Shown here: in pieces, positions 24,530 to 32,912 of the stretch
Layout of the letters: the number at the start of each line of letters is the position of its first letter
Numbering within the stretch: position 1 is the first letter of the stretch
Program-made: the position numbers and the translations under genes
Source of the DNA: Actinoplanes sp. NBC_00393
Lineage (GTDB): Bacteria; Actinomycetota; Actinomycetes; Mycobacteriales; Micromonosporaceae
Direction of reading: 5' to 3'
Assembly (NCBI RefSeq): GCF_036053395.1
Contig: NZ_CP107942.1
Coordinates: forward strand, 6,714,501-6,778,500
Length of the DNA: 64,000 nt
The notes under the pieces: generated by a model
The model's database searches: none
The model's input: only the letters and a program-made list of their open reading frames with translations
Told to the model about the DNA's origin: nothing

Positions 24530-26446
24530 ATGACTTCCATGAAGCGCGCCGTCTGGGCGCGCCCGCTTCTGGCTGCCGTCATCACGGTGGCCCCGATCAC
24601 GGTGGTCACGCCGGGCACCGGTTACGCCGCCGCGCCACCGCTGCGCACGGCCGCCGTCGCGGTTGCCGGCCCGGCGACGTACGAGGAGAAGCTCGCCGTC
24701 GCCGTCAAGTTCGGCCTGGTTGACGACTTCGCGCTGCTCGAGCTGGCCGACCGGGATTTCGTGATCGAGATCTGGAAGCACCTCAAGGACCAGCCCGAGC
24801 ACGCCGAGGTGCGGCTGGCCGCGGAGGCCGCGTTCGGCGCACTGCCGGACGAGGCCGCGGACGCCTGCCACGCGTTCATCACCGCCGGGGTCTTCGCCGC
24901 CTTCGACCGGGACGTGGCGCGGGAGCAGCGTACGGCCGACGCGAGGCGCGAACGTGATCTCGCCCGGACGACGGCCGCGGCAAGCATCGACGTGGTCGCC
25001 GGGCCTGCCCTGCTCGACGGTTCGGACACCGATTTCGTACGGCTGATCTGGGAACGGGTCGTCGAGGACGCCGACTGGCCGGGGGTGAAGGCGGCGGCGC
25101 GTACGGCTCTGGACGGTGACGATGCCGACCGCGCGGCGTTCATCGCGAGCGGCATGGCGGCCGCGGCGCGCCAGGACATCGAGAACCGGATCGCCGCCGA
25201 CGACGCCCGGACCGAGGCGGAGAAAGCGGCCGAGCGCGCCCGCGCCGCCAAGAAGCTGGCCGCCAACCGGATCGGCCTGCCGGTCACCGACGAGCTGCTG
25301 GACCTGCCCGACCGCGACTTCATCATCGAGATCTGGAACGGCGCCGACGCCTACCCCGAGGTCCAGGCCGCCGCGATCACCGCGGTGCGTAGCTCCGATC
25401 CCGCGGTGTGGACCGCGTTCATCAACACCGGCCTGCACGCCGCCAAGGACCGCGACATCGACAACGCGGCTCAGCGCCAGGAGGCCGAGGACCGGCGCCT
25501 GGCGAACGGGGTGCTCGACCGGGCCACCGCCGCCGGCTGGAAGCAGCTGGCCGCCGCGGCACGCGCCGCACTGGCCGGCGACGCCGCCGCGGTCAGCCGG
25601 TTCCTGCTCACCGGCCAGTACGAGGTGGCAGCGGACGTGACCCAGATGGTGGTGACCAACACCCGCGTAGGACTGCTCACCGCGAGCGGCCACGCCTACG
25701 TCAACGAGGGCGGGCTGCACGCCCCCTGGGTCCACCAGTACGCCAACGTGAAGCAGCTCGTGCTGTCCGGCAACCGGATCGGCGTCGTGACCCGGGCCGG
25801 CGTTGCGCTGGTCAAGGAGGGCGCGCTGACCGCCCCGTTCGTCCAGCAGCGGATCAACGTCAAGCAGCTCGCCCTGGCGGGCAACCGGATCGGCGTGCTG
25901 CTCACCGACGGCACGGTGACCGTCCGGGAAGGCGGCCTCACGGCGGCCTGGGACCAGCAGCGCACCGGGGCCCGGGAGCTGGTGCTCAACGGCGACCGCA
26001 TCGGCGTCGTGCTGACCGGCAACCAGGCGTACGTGAAGGAGGGCACGCTCGCCTCGAACACCTGGGTGCTGCAGCACTCCAACGTCCGCCGCCTCGTGCT
26101 GGCCTCCACCGAGGACTTCGAGCGGATCGGCATCCTGCGAGGGGACAACGTCTTCCAGTACAAGGACGGTGCGCTGAACGGCGCCTTCGCCCACACCACC
26201 GCCGGGATCTCCGAGGTGGCGATGACCGGCCCGCGGATCGCCACGCTGGTCGCGGACGGCAGCGGCACCGTGCGCTCGGACCTGGGCGGAACGATCCCGC
26301 CGCACACCGCCCGCATCGTCGCCGGCTCGACCAGGGTCTCGCTGGACACCGGCCGGATCTGCTACGTCGGCGGCGACGGCCTGGGCTACTGCAACAACGG
26401 CGGTCTCGGCGCGGTCTTCGAGGCTTACCCGACCCCGGCCGTTTAG
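24530..26446 (+). CDS. Secreted ALF-repeat protein with C-terminal propeller-like repeats
   Basis: A 638-residue secreted protein. After a signal peptide (about residues 1-35) come three helical ALF-type repeats, each with DxDFVxxIW-type cores (ADRDFVIEIWKHL, SDTDFVRLIWERV, PDRDFIIEIWNGA) and xAFIxxGxxAAxxRD helices, joined by charged helices rich in Ala, Glu and Arg. From about residue 365 there are at least five units of 40-45 residues built on the pattern VKQLVLSGNRIGVVTRAGVALVKEGAL, suggesting a beta-propeller or solenoid. ALF-repeat proteins are common in actinomycetes but not understood. The start has a GGGGGAAA ribosome site. It is divergent from the lipoprotein/GT2 pair and ends at the 26457 terminator. 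Confidence 0.85.
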   Translation: MTSMKRAVWARPLLAAVITVAPITVVTPGTGYAAAPPLRTAAVAVAGPATYEEKLAVAVKFGLVDDFALLELADRDFVIEIWKHLKDQPEHAEVRLAAEAAFGALPDEAADACHAFITAGVFAAFDRDVAREQRTADARRERDLARTTAAASIDVVAGPALLDGSDTDFVRLIWERVVEDADWPGVKAAARTALDGDDADRAAFIASGMAAAARQDIENRIAADDARTEAEKAAERARAAKKLAANRIGLPVTDELLDLPDRDFIIEIWNGADAYPEVQAAAITAVRSSDPAVWTAFINTGLHAAKDRDIDNAAQRQEAEDRRLANGVLDRATAAGWKQLAAAARAALAGDAAAVSRFLLTGQYEVAADVTQMVVTNTRVGLLTASGHAYVNEGGLHAPWVHQYANVKQLVLSGNRIGVVTRAGVALVKEGALTAPFVQQRINVKQLALAGNRIGVLLTDGTVTVREGGLTAAWDQQRTGARELVLNGDRIGVVLTGNQAYVKEGTLASNTWVLQHSNVRRLVLASTEDFERIGILRGDNVFQYKDGALNGAFAHTTAGISEVAMTGPRIATLVADGSGTVRSDLGGTIPPHTARIVAGSTRVSLDTGRICYVGGDGLGYCNNGGLGAVFEAYPTPAV

Positions 26447-26456
26447 GGACCAAATG

Positions 26457-26490
26457 CTGAAGGGTCAGCCCGTCCGGGCTGACCCTTCAG
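26457..26490. terminator. Strong bidirectional stem-loop terminator
   Basis: A perfect 15-base stem (CTGAAGGGTCAGCCC) with a 4-base loop, 10 bases after the ALF-repeat gene stop and just beyond the 3' end of the minus-strand tRNA cassette. On the plus strand AAAAG follows, so on the minus strand CTTTT precedes it. Position indicates termination of both transcripts. Confidence 0.9.
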
Positions 26491-26496
26491 AAAAGC

Positions 26497-26571
26497 TGGT
26501 GGGCGATACTGGGATCGAACCAGTGACCTCTTCCGTGTCAAGGAAGCGCGCTCCCGCTGCGCCAATCGCCC
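26497..26571 (-). tRNA. tRNA-Val (GAC), cassette 1
   Basis: A 75-base cloverleaf with a 7-bp acceptor stem (GGGCGAT), anticodon loop TTGACAC giving GAC, T-loop GGTTCGATCCC, and an encoded CCA end. It is last in the minus-strand order Gly-Cys-Val and identical to the copy at 44863-44937. Confidence 0.95.
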
Positions 26572-26580
26572 TCGCTTGCG

Positions 26581-26651
26581 AGGTGGAGACGGGATTTGAA
26601 CCCGTGTACACGGCTTTGCAGGCCGTTGCCTCGCCTCTCGGCCACTCCACC
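26581..26651 (-). tRNA. tRNA-Cys (GCA), cassette 1
   Basis: A 71-base cloverleaf with acceptor stem GGTGGAG/CTCCACC, anticodon loop CTGCAAA giving GCA, and T-loop GGTTCAAATCC. No CCA is encoded. It is identical to the copy at 44965-45035. Confidence 0.95.
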
Positions 26652-26663
26652 GAGGCTTCTCCG

Positions 26664-26736
26664 AGCGGACGACGGGATTCGAACCCGCGACCCTCACCTT
26701 GGCAAGGTGATGCGCTACCAGCTGCGCTACGTCCGC
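26664..26736 (-). tRNA. tRNA-Gly (GCC), cassette 1
   Basis: A 73-base cloverleaf with acceptor stem GCGGACG/CGTCCGC, anticodon loop TTGCCAA giving GCC, and T-loop GGTTCGAATCC. No CCA is encoded. It is first in the cassette and identical to the copy at 45065-45137; a similar short leader (GGCGACGGA, GAAAC, TTAGCC) precedes both. Confidence 0.95.
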
Positions 26737-26818
26737 GTCGCCGCCGGATTTCCCCGGCGACGGATGAAACCTTAGCCGAGGCCCGGCGCCGATGCCACAG
26801 CGGGGTGCCCGGGCAGGG

Positions 26819-27007
26819 TCAGGACGCCTCGCCGAGCAGCCGGCGGACCTGGGCGAGGAGCTCGGTCTGGAAGGCGGCCACACTGCCGTCGGCCACGCCG
26901 ATCCGGTAGTCGGCGCCGGTCTCCGGGTCGGCCACCCGCTCGAGGTCGTGGTGGCCGGCCAATCCGTCCGCGTGACCGTCGGTATACGCCTGCAAAGAAT
27001 CGTTCAC
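26819..27007 (-). CDS. Small hypothetical protein
   Basis: A 62-residue open frame starting with GTG (NDSLQAYTDGHADGLAG) and ending in a helical FQTELLAQVRRLLGEAS segment. Residue use and position (just upstream of the tRNA-Gly gene, divergent from the hydrolase at 27165) suit a real small gene. No domain is recognised. A longer frame upstream to 27262 overlaps the hydrolase and is less likely. Confidence 0.5.
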   Translation of the reverse strand: MNDSLQAYTDGHADGLAGHHDLERVADPETGADYRIGVADGSVAAFQTELLAQVRRLLGEAS

Positions 27008-27164
27008 GGGCGACAATCTCGCACGTTCCCGGCCGCCGGCGTACCGGCCGTTCGCCGGAGCGGTCCTGTCGTTCCGGTTCGGCGCCGACAGCCGGATGCC
27101 AGTGGGTGGACAGCCGTCCCGGGCAGCCTTCCTTCCGAACGTCGACCGAGACCGGGAGGAAGAG

Positions 27165-28007
27165 ATGCAGGGAGTCACCAAGCGTGACGGGACACGGATC
27201 GCGTACGAGGTGACCGGCGCCGGGGAACGGACCGTGGTCCTGCTCCCGGCCTGGATGATCACGAACCGGCGGATGTGGGCGGCTCAGGTCGAGGCGCTCT
27301 CCCCGCGGTTCCGGACGGTGACCTTCGACGCACGGGGCAGCGGTGATTCGGACCGCCCGCTGGAGGCCGCCGCGTACGACCCGGCCGAACTGGTCCGCGA
27401 CGTGGTGGCGGTGCTCGACGCCACCGGGACCGGGGAGGCGCTGCTGGTCGGCAACTCTCTCGGCGGCCTGATCGGCTGTCTGGCCGCCGCCGGATACCCG
27501 GACCGGGTAGCCGGCCTGGCCCTGATCAGTCCTACGGTCGACGTCGAGGGCGCCACGCCCAGCGCGTTGCAGCGCGCGATGGCCCGCTTCGACGAGGAAC
27601 TCGGTCACGACGAGGGCTGGGCGCGGTACAACCGGCATTCCTGGCAGCGCGACTACTCGGGGTTCGTGGAGTGGTTCGTCACGACCGCCCTCGGCGCGGA
27701 AGGCACTGCAGAGATGCGGGCCGAAGGGGTCGCCATGGGGCTGGACAACACGCCCGAAGTGCTGGCGGCCACCGTGACGGCACGGGTTCCGGCCGACATG
27801 CGCCGGCTGCCCGAGGCGATCCGCTGCCCGGCGCTGGTGCTGACCGGCGACGCCGACGAGATCTGTCCGCCGCGCTGGAGCCGCGCGCTGGCCGGGGCGC
27901 TGGGCGCCCGCTGTGTGGAACTGCCCGGCGGGCACGGTCCGCACGTCACCCGGCCCGCCGAGATCGCGGGCCTGATCAGCGCTTTCGCGGCGGAGGTGTG
28001 GCGATGA
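27165..28007 (+). CDS. Alpha/beta-fold hydrolase
   Basis: A 280-residue cytoplasmic hydrolase of normal length. The catalytic residues are visible: Ser in GNSLGGLIG, Asp in TGDADEI and His in GGHGPHVT, with oxyanion segment LLPAWMITNRRMW and FDARGSGDSDRP. The ATG follows a strong GGGAGGA site; earlier in-frame starts lack one. It overlaps the methyltransferase by 4 bases, and the SARP-hydrolase gene follows 7 bases later, so the three probably form one operon. The regulator carries a related hydrolase domain, which hints at a shared ligand. The substrate is unknown. Confidence 0.85.
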   Translation: MQGVTKRDGTRIAYEVTGAGERTVVLLPAWMITNRRMWAAQVEALSPRFRTVTFDARGSGDSDRPLEAAAYDPAELVRDVVAVLDATGTGEALLVGNSLGGLIGCLAAAGYPDRVAGLALISPTVDVEGATPSALQRAMARFDEELGHDEGWARYNRHSWQRDYSGFVEWFVTTALGAEGTAEMRAEGVAMGLDNTPEVLAATVTARVPADMRRLPEAIRCPALVLTGDADEICPPRWSRALAGALGARCVELPGGHGPHVTRPAEIAGLISAFAAEVWR

Positions 28008-28633
28008 CGACGGGGAATCCGGTTCGGGGGCGGTTCAACTCCGCGGTGCTGCGGGGCGCCGACGGCTACGGTCACCGGCTCTTCGGCGCACGCAAGCGGG
28101 GGCTCTTCGCGGATCTGCCGGAGACCGTGGTGGAGATCGGTCCGGGCACCGGCGCGAACCTTCGGTACTACCGGCCCGGCACCCGGTTGGTGGCGGTGGA
28201 GCCGAATCCGTACATGCACGCTCCGCTGCAGGCCGCCGCACGCCGGCACGGGGTCACCGTGGAGCTGCGCGCGGAGGGCGCCGAGCGGATCGGGCTGCCG
28301 GACGGCAGCGTCGATGCCGTGGTGAGCACGCTGGTCCTCTGCACGGTTCCGGACCCGGCCGCCGCGATCCGCGAGATCACCCGGATCCTGCGGCCGGGTG
28401 GGCGGCTGCTCTTTCTCGAGCACGTCAAAGCCCGAGATCATTCGGGGTACGACCTGACGCAGCGTCTTCTGGCCCGCCCGTGGCGATGGCTGTTCGAAGG
28501 GTGCGAGGTGCGCCGGGACACCGAGGCCGAGCTACGGGCGGCCGGTTTCCGGGAGCTGCAGCTGGACCGCTACCGGGCGCCGTCGGTGCTGTTGCCCATC
28601 AATCCACAGATCGCCGGCTGGGCCGTACGGTAG
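28004..28633 (+). CDS. SAM-dependent methyltransferase
   Basis: A 209-residue class I methyltransferase (Methyltransf_11 / UbiE-like). Motif I is VVEIGPGTGANLRYY, the acidic end of strand 2 is LVAVEPNPYM, then VDAVVSTLVLCTVPD and the post-motif LRPGGRLLFLEHV. This pattern is common in small actinobacterial methyltransferases of unknown substrate. It is translationally coupled to the hydrolase upstream (ATGA overlap) and 7 bases ahead of the SARP-fusion gene. Confidence 0.85.
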   Translation: MTTGNPVRGRFNSAVLRGADGYGHRLFGARKRGLFADLPETVVEIGPGTGANLRYYRPGTRLVAVEPNPYMHAPLQAAARRHGVTVELRAEGAERIGLPDGSVDAVVSTLVLCTVPDPAAAIREITRILRPGGRLLFLEHVKARDHSGYDLTQRLLARPWRWLFEGCEVRRDTEAELRAAGFRELQLDRYRAPSVLLPINPQIAGWAVR

Positions 28634-28640
28634 ACGCACC

Positions 28641-30230
28641 ATGAGATTCCGGGTGCTCGGGACGGTCCGGGCGTACGGCGAGGACGGCTCCCCGATCGCC
28701 CTGAGCGAGCGGCGCCGCGCGCTGCTCGCCGCCCTGCTCGCCCGGGCCGGCCAGGTGGTGCCCGCCGACCGCCTGACCGACCTGCTCTGGCCGGAGTCCC
28801 CGCCCGCCGACCCGGCCGGGTCGCTGCACAGTCAGATGTCGAGGCTGCGCCGCGCCCTGCCCGGGGTGCGGATCGACACGGCCCCACCCGGCTATCTGCT
28901 GCGGATCGACGCCGACGAGATCGACTCGGGCCGCTTCGACCGGCTGGTCACCGCGGCCCGGGACCGGGCCGATGCCGGCGATCTGCTGGCCGAGGCGCTG
29001 GATCTCTGGCAGGGTCCGGCGTACGCGGAGTTCGCCGACACCGAGATCGCCCGGCTGGAGGCGATCCGGCTGGAAGAGGCCCGCCTGCACACCGCCGAGG
29101 CCTGGCACCGGGCTCTGCTCGCGGCCGGCCAGCCGGACCGGGCGTTGCCCGAGCTGGAGGCGTTCGTCGCCGCGCACCCGCTGCGCGAGCAGGCCCGGGA
29201 CACGCTGATGCGCACCCTGTACGCGCTCGGCCGGCACGCCGACGCCCTGGAGTGCTACCGCCAGTACGCCGACCGCCTCGCCGACGAGCTGGGCCTGGAA
29301 CCGTCCGCGGCGATCCAGGCGACCCGCCTGCACGTCCTGCGACAGCAACTGCCCGGCGCCGCGCCCCCGGTCGCCCCGCTGTCGGCGCTGCAGGCCCGCT
29401 ATCTCGCCGTCCCCGGCGGCCGGACCATCGCGGCGGCCTCGCTGGGTGACGGCCCGCCGCTGATCGCCCTGCCCGGCTGGGTGTCCAGCATCGACGTCGT
29501 CGCCTCCGGCCGCGATCCCCGCTCCTCGCTGCTGCAACGGCTGGTCGGGCACGCCGCGGTCACCGTCTACGACCGCTACGGCACCGGCCTGTCCCGCGGC
29601 CCGACCGGCTCCCTCCGGACCGACGCCGGCCTGGCCACCTCGGTCGCCGAGCTGGCGGTGGTCGCCGAGCAGGCCGGCGCCCGGGTGAACCTGCTCGCCG
29701 TGTCCGAGGCGGGCCCGGTCGCGGTGGCGCTGGCCGCGGCCCGCCCCGACCTGGTCGAGCGGCTGATCTTCTTCGGCACCTACGCCAGCGGGCCGGCCAC
29801 GTTCCGCCGCCCCGAACTCAACAACGCGCTGGTCACCATGGTCCGCGCCCACTGGGGTCTGGGGTCGAAACTGTTCGCCGGCCTGTTCCGGCCGGACGCC
29901 ACCGACGACGCGGCCCGCCACCTGGCCGAGGTGCTGCGCGACTCGGCCGACCGGGAGGTGGCGGCCGAGTATCTGGCGGCGGCATACGACATCGACGTCT
30001 CGGACCAGCTCAGCCGGGTACGCCAACCGGCTCTCGTCCTGCACTACCGCGGCGACCGGGTGATCCCGTTCGCCGGCGCCCGGCAACTCGCGGCCGGTCT
30101 GCCCGACGCCCGGTTGATCGCGCTGGACGGGCCGTACCACCTGCCGGACGTGGCCGACCTGGACCGGGTGGTCGCCGCGATCGACGGCTTCCTCCGGGAG
30201 GGAACTATTTCTCCAGGCCCAGAAGGCTGA
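28641..30230 (+). CDS. SARP/BTAD regulator fused to an alpha/beta-hydrolase domain
   Basis: A 529-residue fusion. Residues 1-90 are an OmpR-type winged helix (LSERRRALLAALLARAGQVVPADRLTDLLWP), 95-240 a BTAD helical domain (RTLYALGRHADALECYRQYADRLADELGLEPS), and about 255-520 an alpha/beta-hydrolase domain. In the last part the nucleophile elbow is AVSEAGP rather than GxSxG, but Ser, the Asp in YRGDRVIP and the His in GPYHLPDV remain. SARP regulators usually activate secondary-metabolite genes; a hydrolase-fold tail may serve as a small-molecule sensor, as in plant hormone receptors, or be an enzyme. It is probably co-transcribed with the hydrolase and methyltransferase. Its 3' end overlaps the convergent thioesterase by 26 bases. 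Confidence 0.85.
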   Translation: MRFRVLGTVRAYGEDGSPIALSERRRALLAALLARAGQVVPADRLTDLLWPESPPADPAGSLHSQMSRLRRALPGVRIDTAPPGYLLRIDADEIDSGRFDRLVTAARDRADAGDLLAEALDLWQGPAYAEFADTEIARLEAIRLEEARLHTAEAWHRALLAAGQPDRALPELEAFVAAHPLREQARDTLMRTLYALGRHADALECYRQYADRLADELGLEPSAAIQATRLHVLRQQLPGAAPPVAPLSALQARYLAVPGGRTIAAASLGDGPPLIALPGWVSSIDVVASGRDPRSSLLQRLVGHAAVTVYDRYGTGLSRGPTGSLRTDAGLATSVAELAVVAEQAGARVNLLAVSEAGPVAVALAAARPDLVERLIFFGTYASGPATFRRPELNNALVTMVRAHWGLGSKLFAGLFRPDATDDAARHLAEVLRDSADREVAAEYLAAAYDIDVSDQLSRVRQPALVLHYRGDRVIPFAGARQLAAGLPDARLIALDGPYHLPDVADLDRVVAAIDGFLREGTISPGPEG

Positions 30231-30633
30231 CGTCGGTGGCGAGGGTGCGCAGCCGCTCGGCCGGGTCGGCCACGAGCCGCCGCGTGGTGCGGTCCAGCAA
30301 CCCGGCGACCCCGGTCACCCGGGCCACCGGCACACCGTCGATGCGGGTGTAGTCCTGCTCGACCTGGAACGTCTTGCCACCGCTGAAGAGGAACCGGCAG
30401 CTGACGTCCACCTCGTCGCCGGCCCGCAACTCCTTCAGATAGCGGATCGTGGTCTCCAGCACCACCGGGCCCACGCCGGCGCCCACCAGCACCTCCGGGG
30501 TCAGGCCCGCCTCGATGAAGAACTGCCAGCGGGCGTGTTCGCCGTACTGCAGGTAGACCGCCTGGTTCACGTGCCCCTGCAGGTCGAGTTCGTATCCGCG
30601 CACCGCGATCCGTACCTGGAAAAGGTCAGCCAT
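30205..30633 (-). CDS. Acyl-CoA thioesterase, 4HBT hotdog fold
   Basis: A 142-residue hotdog thioesterase. The segment YELDLQGHVNQAVYLQYGEHAR matches the 4-hydroxybenzoyl-CoA thioesterase pattern, in which the Asp before QGHVN is catalytic. It hydrolyses some acyl-CoA; the acyl group cannot be predicted. It overlaps the helicase gene upstream by 8 bases, so the two are likely co-transcribed, and its end overlaps the SARP-fusion gene by 26 bases in convergent orientation. Confidence 0.85.
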   Translation of the reverse strand: MADLFQVRIAVRGYELDLQGHVNQAVYLQYGEHARWQFFIEAGLTPEVLVGAGVGPVVLETTIRYLKELRAGDEVDVSCRFLFSGGKTFQVEQDYTRIDGVPVARVTGVAGLLDRTTRRLVADPAERLRTLATDVSLLGLEK

Positions 30634-32806
30634 CGTCCGATCCTGGCACGCCGGCGCCCTGCAGCGCTTCCGCGGCCGCCGCGAGGACCGCGTCCCACAG
30701 GTGCGGCGGCGCCGCCGCCCTGATCCGGTCGACCACGTCGCCGGTGACCAGAGCGACGACCCGCTGCTGCAGGTCCATCTCCGCCGGCGTCGGCTGGCGC
30801 GGGAGTTCCGGCAGGGGCGCCGGCTCGGGCACGACGTCGATCACGTCGAGCCGCTGGGTGGTCCGGGTCAGCGCGATGTAGAGCAGCCGGTCGCCGCGCG
30901 GGCTGCTGAGCGCGATGGCCGCCGGATCGAGTACGACCACCGCGTCGAACTCGAGTCCCTTGGAACCTTCCGGGCTGACCACGGTCACCGGAAGTCCCAG
31001 CTCGCCGCGGTCGGCGTCGCTCCAGCCGATGTTGGCGCCGATGAGCTCCGACTCCACGGCGGACCGGCGCTCAGCGGGACAGATGACACCCACCGAAAGG
31101 CCGTCGCCGCGATGCCGGAGCACCTGGCTCACCGCATGCTGGGCCGCGTTCCGCTCGGTGATCTCCCAGATGTGCGGATCCTCGTCGCCGTCCCGGACCG
31201 GCTGCGGCGGATCGATGCCGGGTGCCATCTCCGGGGCCCGGTGCACCGCGAGCTCGTGCACCTGACGCGGCACCCGGTAGCCGTAGCGCAGCGTGTACCG
31301 GTTCACCGGCAGTTGCTGCGGCAGATGCTGCAGCAGGTCACCCCAGTCGTCGCGGGCCCACAGACCGGTCGACTGCGCGATGTCCCCCACCACGGTCATC
31401 GACCCGTTGGACCGGCGGGCCAGCGCCCGCAACTGCATCGGCGACAGGTCCTGCGCCTCGTCGACGACGATGTGCTGGTAGCGCAGCGGCATCCCGTTGA
31501 TGATGGCGTCCGCCTCGTCCAGCAGCGGGATGTCCGCGGCCGTCCACTGCTCCTGATCCACCGTCTGCGACTTGCGGAACAGCAGCGCCGCTTCCTTGCC
31601 GGTCAGCAGATCACCGCGGATCGGGTCGAGCCGGTCGCCGGCGCCGAGCACCCACTGCACCAGGCTGGCCGGCGACGCCGGGGCGATGAGCCGGTCGGTC
31701 ATCGAGGGGGCCGCCGCCGGCTTCGGCCAGCGGACGCCGGCGTCCCGCTTGAGCAGGGCGGTGTTCTCGAACCAGACCCGCAGCCGCATCCGGCGCTGGT
31801 TGTAGGTTCCGCCGGCCTCCCAGGCATTGCGTACGGCAGCCGCGATCTCGGCGCCGTCGAGTGAAAACGTCTCCTGGTCCGACCGTACAATCCATGGTTT
31901 TGAAGATGATGGCGGCCGCAACCCCATGCTGAGAGCCCGGGCCAGCAGCTTCGCCATGCGCGCGTCGCCCTTGAGCGCCGCCACCTCGTCGGACTCGCGT
32001 CCGCGGACGCGCAGCGGCACGCGGGCGTCCGGGCGCAGATCGTCGATCGAGCGGTGGTTGACCCGGTCTCCGAGGCCGGGCAGCAGCGCGCCGATGTAGC
32101 GCACGAAGGTCCGGTTCGGGCCGACCACCAGCACCGAGTCGGGTTTGAGCTCCTCGTGGTTGAAGAGCAGCCAGGACACCCGGTGCAGGGCGACCGCGGT
32201 CTTGCCGGTGCCGGGTCCGCCCTGGATGACGCTGAGCTGGCGCAGCGGCGCCTCGATCACCTCGTACTGCGCGGCCTGGATGGTGGCGACGATGCTGCGC
32301 AGCTCACCGGTACGCGCGGCCCTGATCTCGGCCAGCAGGGCGTCGGTCAGCTCGGGGCGCTGCGGGGTCCCCTTGGGCGCCGGGAGCAGCGCGGCGAGGA
32401 TGGTGTCGCTCAGGTCCTGGATCGTGTTGCCGTCGCACTGGTAGGTGCGTTTGCGCCGGACACCGAGCGGGTCGGCGGCGGTCGCCTTGTAGTACGGCGC
32501 GGCAACCCGGGTCTTCCAGCTGACCACCAGGACCTCGCCGGCCGAGTCCCGGATCAGGTCGTGTCCGATGTAGAACGTCTCATCGTCCTCGGTCATGTCG
32601 AGCCGGCCGAACGCCACCTGCTCGGTCGGGTCCGCCATCTCCTCGAGCCGGCCGTTGGCGTACCGGATCGACCGCTCCGCGGCGCCCTTGTTGACCGCGG
32701 CGCCGGGCACGTCGGGCACCACACCCCGGCGGCGTTCCCGTTCCACTGCCGCCCGGTCGAAATACTCCTGCTCCGCCGCTATCTCAAGCTCGCGGCCCTG
32801 CGCCAT
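30626..32806 (-). CDS. HelD-like RNA polymerase-associated superfamily 1 helicase
   Basis: A 726-residue UvrD/Rep-like ATPase of the HelD type. Seen: an N-terminal charged helical region (likely coiled coil, AAEQEYFDRAAVERERRR), Walker A GGPGTGKTAV at about residue 210, Walker B with IVVDEAQDLSPMQL, GDIAQSTG, and C-terminal motifs VVSPEGSKGLEFDAVVVLD and LLYIALTRTTQ. HelD proteins bind RNA polymerase and release it from stalled complexes; actinobacterial relatives can give rifamycin tolerance. The ATG at 32806 follows GGGAAG; starts at 32827-32830 would add 7-8 residues. It is upstream of and overlaps the thioesterase, and is divergent from an MFS exporter. Confidence 0.88.
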   Translation of the reverse strand: MAQGRELEIAAEQEYFDRAAVERERRRGVVPDVPGAAVNKGAAERSIRYANGRLEEMADPTEQVAFGRLDMTEDDETFYIGHDLIRDSAGEVLVVSWKTRVAAPYYKATAADPLGVRRKRTYQCDGNTIQDLSDTILAALLPAPKGTPQRPELTDALLAEIRAARTGELRSIVATIQAAQYEVIEAPLRQLSVIQGGPGTGKTAVALHRVSWLLFNHEELKPDSVLVVGPNRTFVRYIGALLPGLGDRVNHRSIDDLRPDARVPLRVRGRESDEVAALKGDARMAKLLARALSMGLRPPSSSKPWIVRSDQETFSLDGAEIAAAVRNAWEAGGTYNQRRMRLRVWFENTALLKRDAGVRWPKPAAAPSMTDRLIAPASPASLVQWVLGAGDRLDPIRGDLLTGKEAALLFRKSQTVDQEQWTAADIPLLDEADAIINGMPLRYQHIVVDEAQDLSPMQLRALARRSNGSMTVVGDIAQSTGLWARDDWGDLLQHLPQQLPVNRYTLRYGYRVPRQVHELAVHRAPEMAPGIDPPQPVRDGDEDPHIWEITERNAAQHAVSQVLRHRGDGLSVGVICPAERRSAVESELIGANIGWSDADRGELGLPVTVVSPEGSKGLEFDAVVVLDPAAIALSSPRGDRLLYIALTRTTQRLDVIDVVPEPAPLPELPRQPTPAEMDLQQRVVALVTGDVVDRIRAAAPPHLWDAVLAAAAEALQGAGVPGSDDG

Positions 32807-32912
32807 GGACGTGTCACTTCCCGGCATCACGGGTCAAGATCATAACGGCGCGGTCACGCCCCCGAAGCCCACCGAACGGGTGGACGTCCCGTCCCGTGGG
32901 TACAACGATGCG

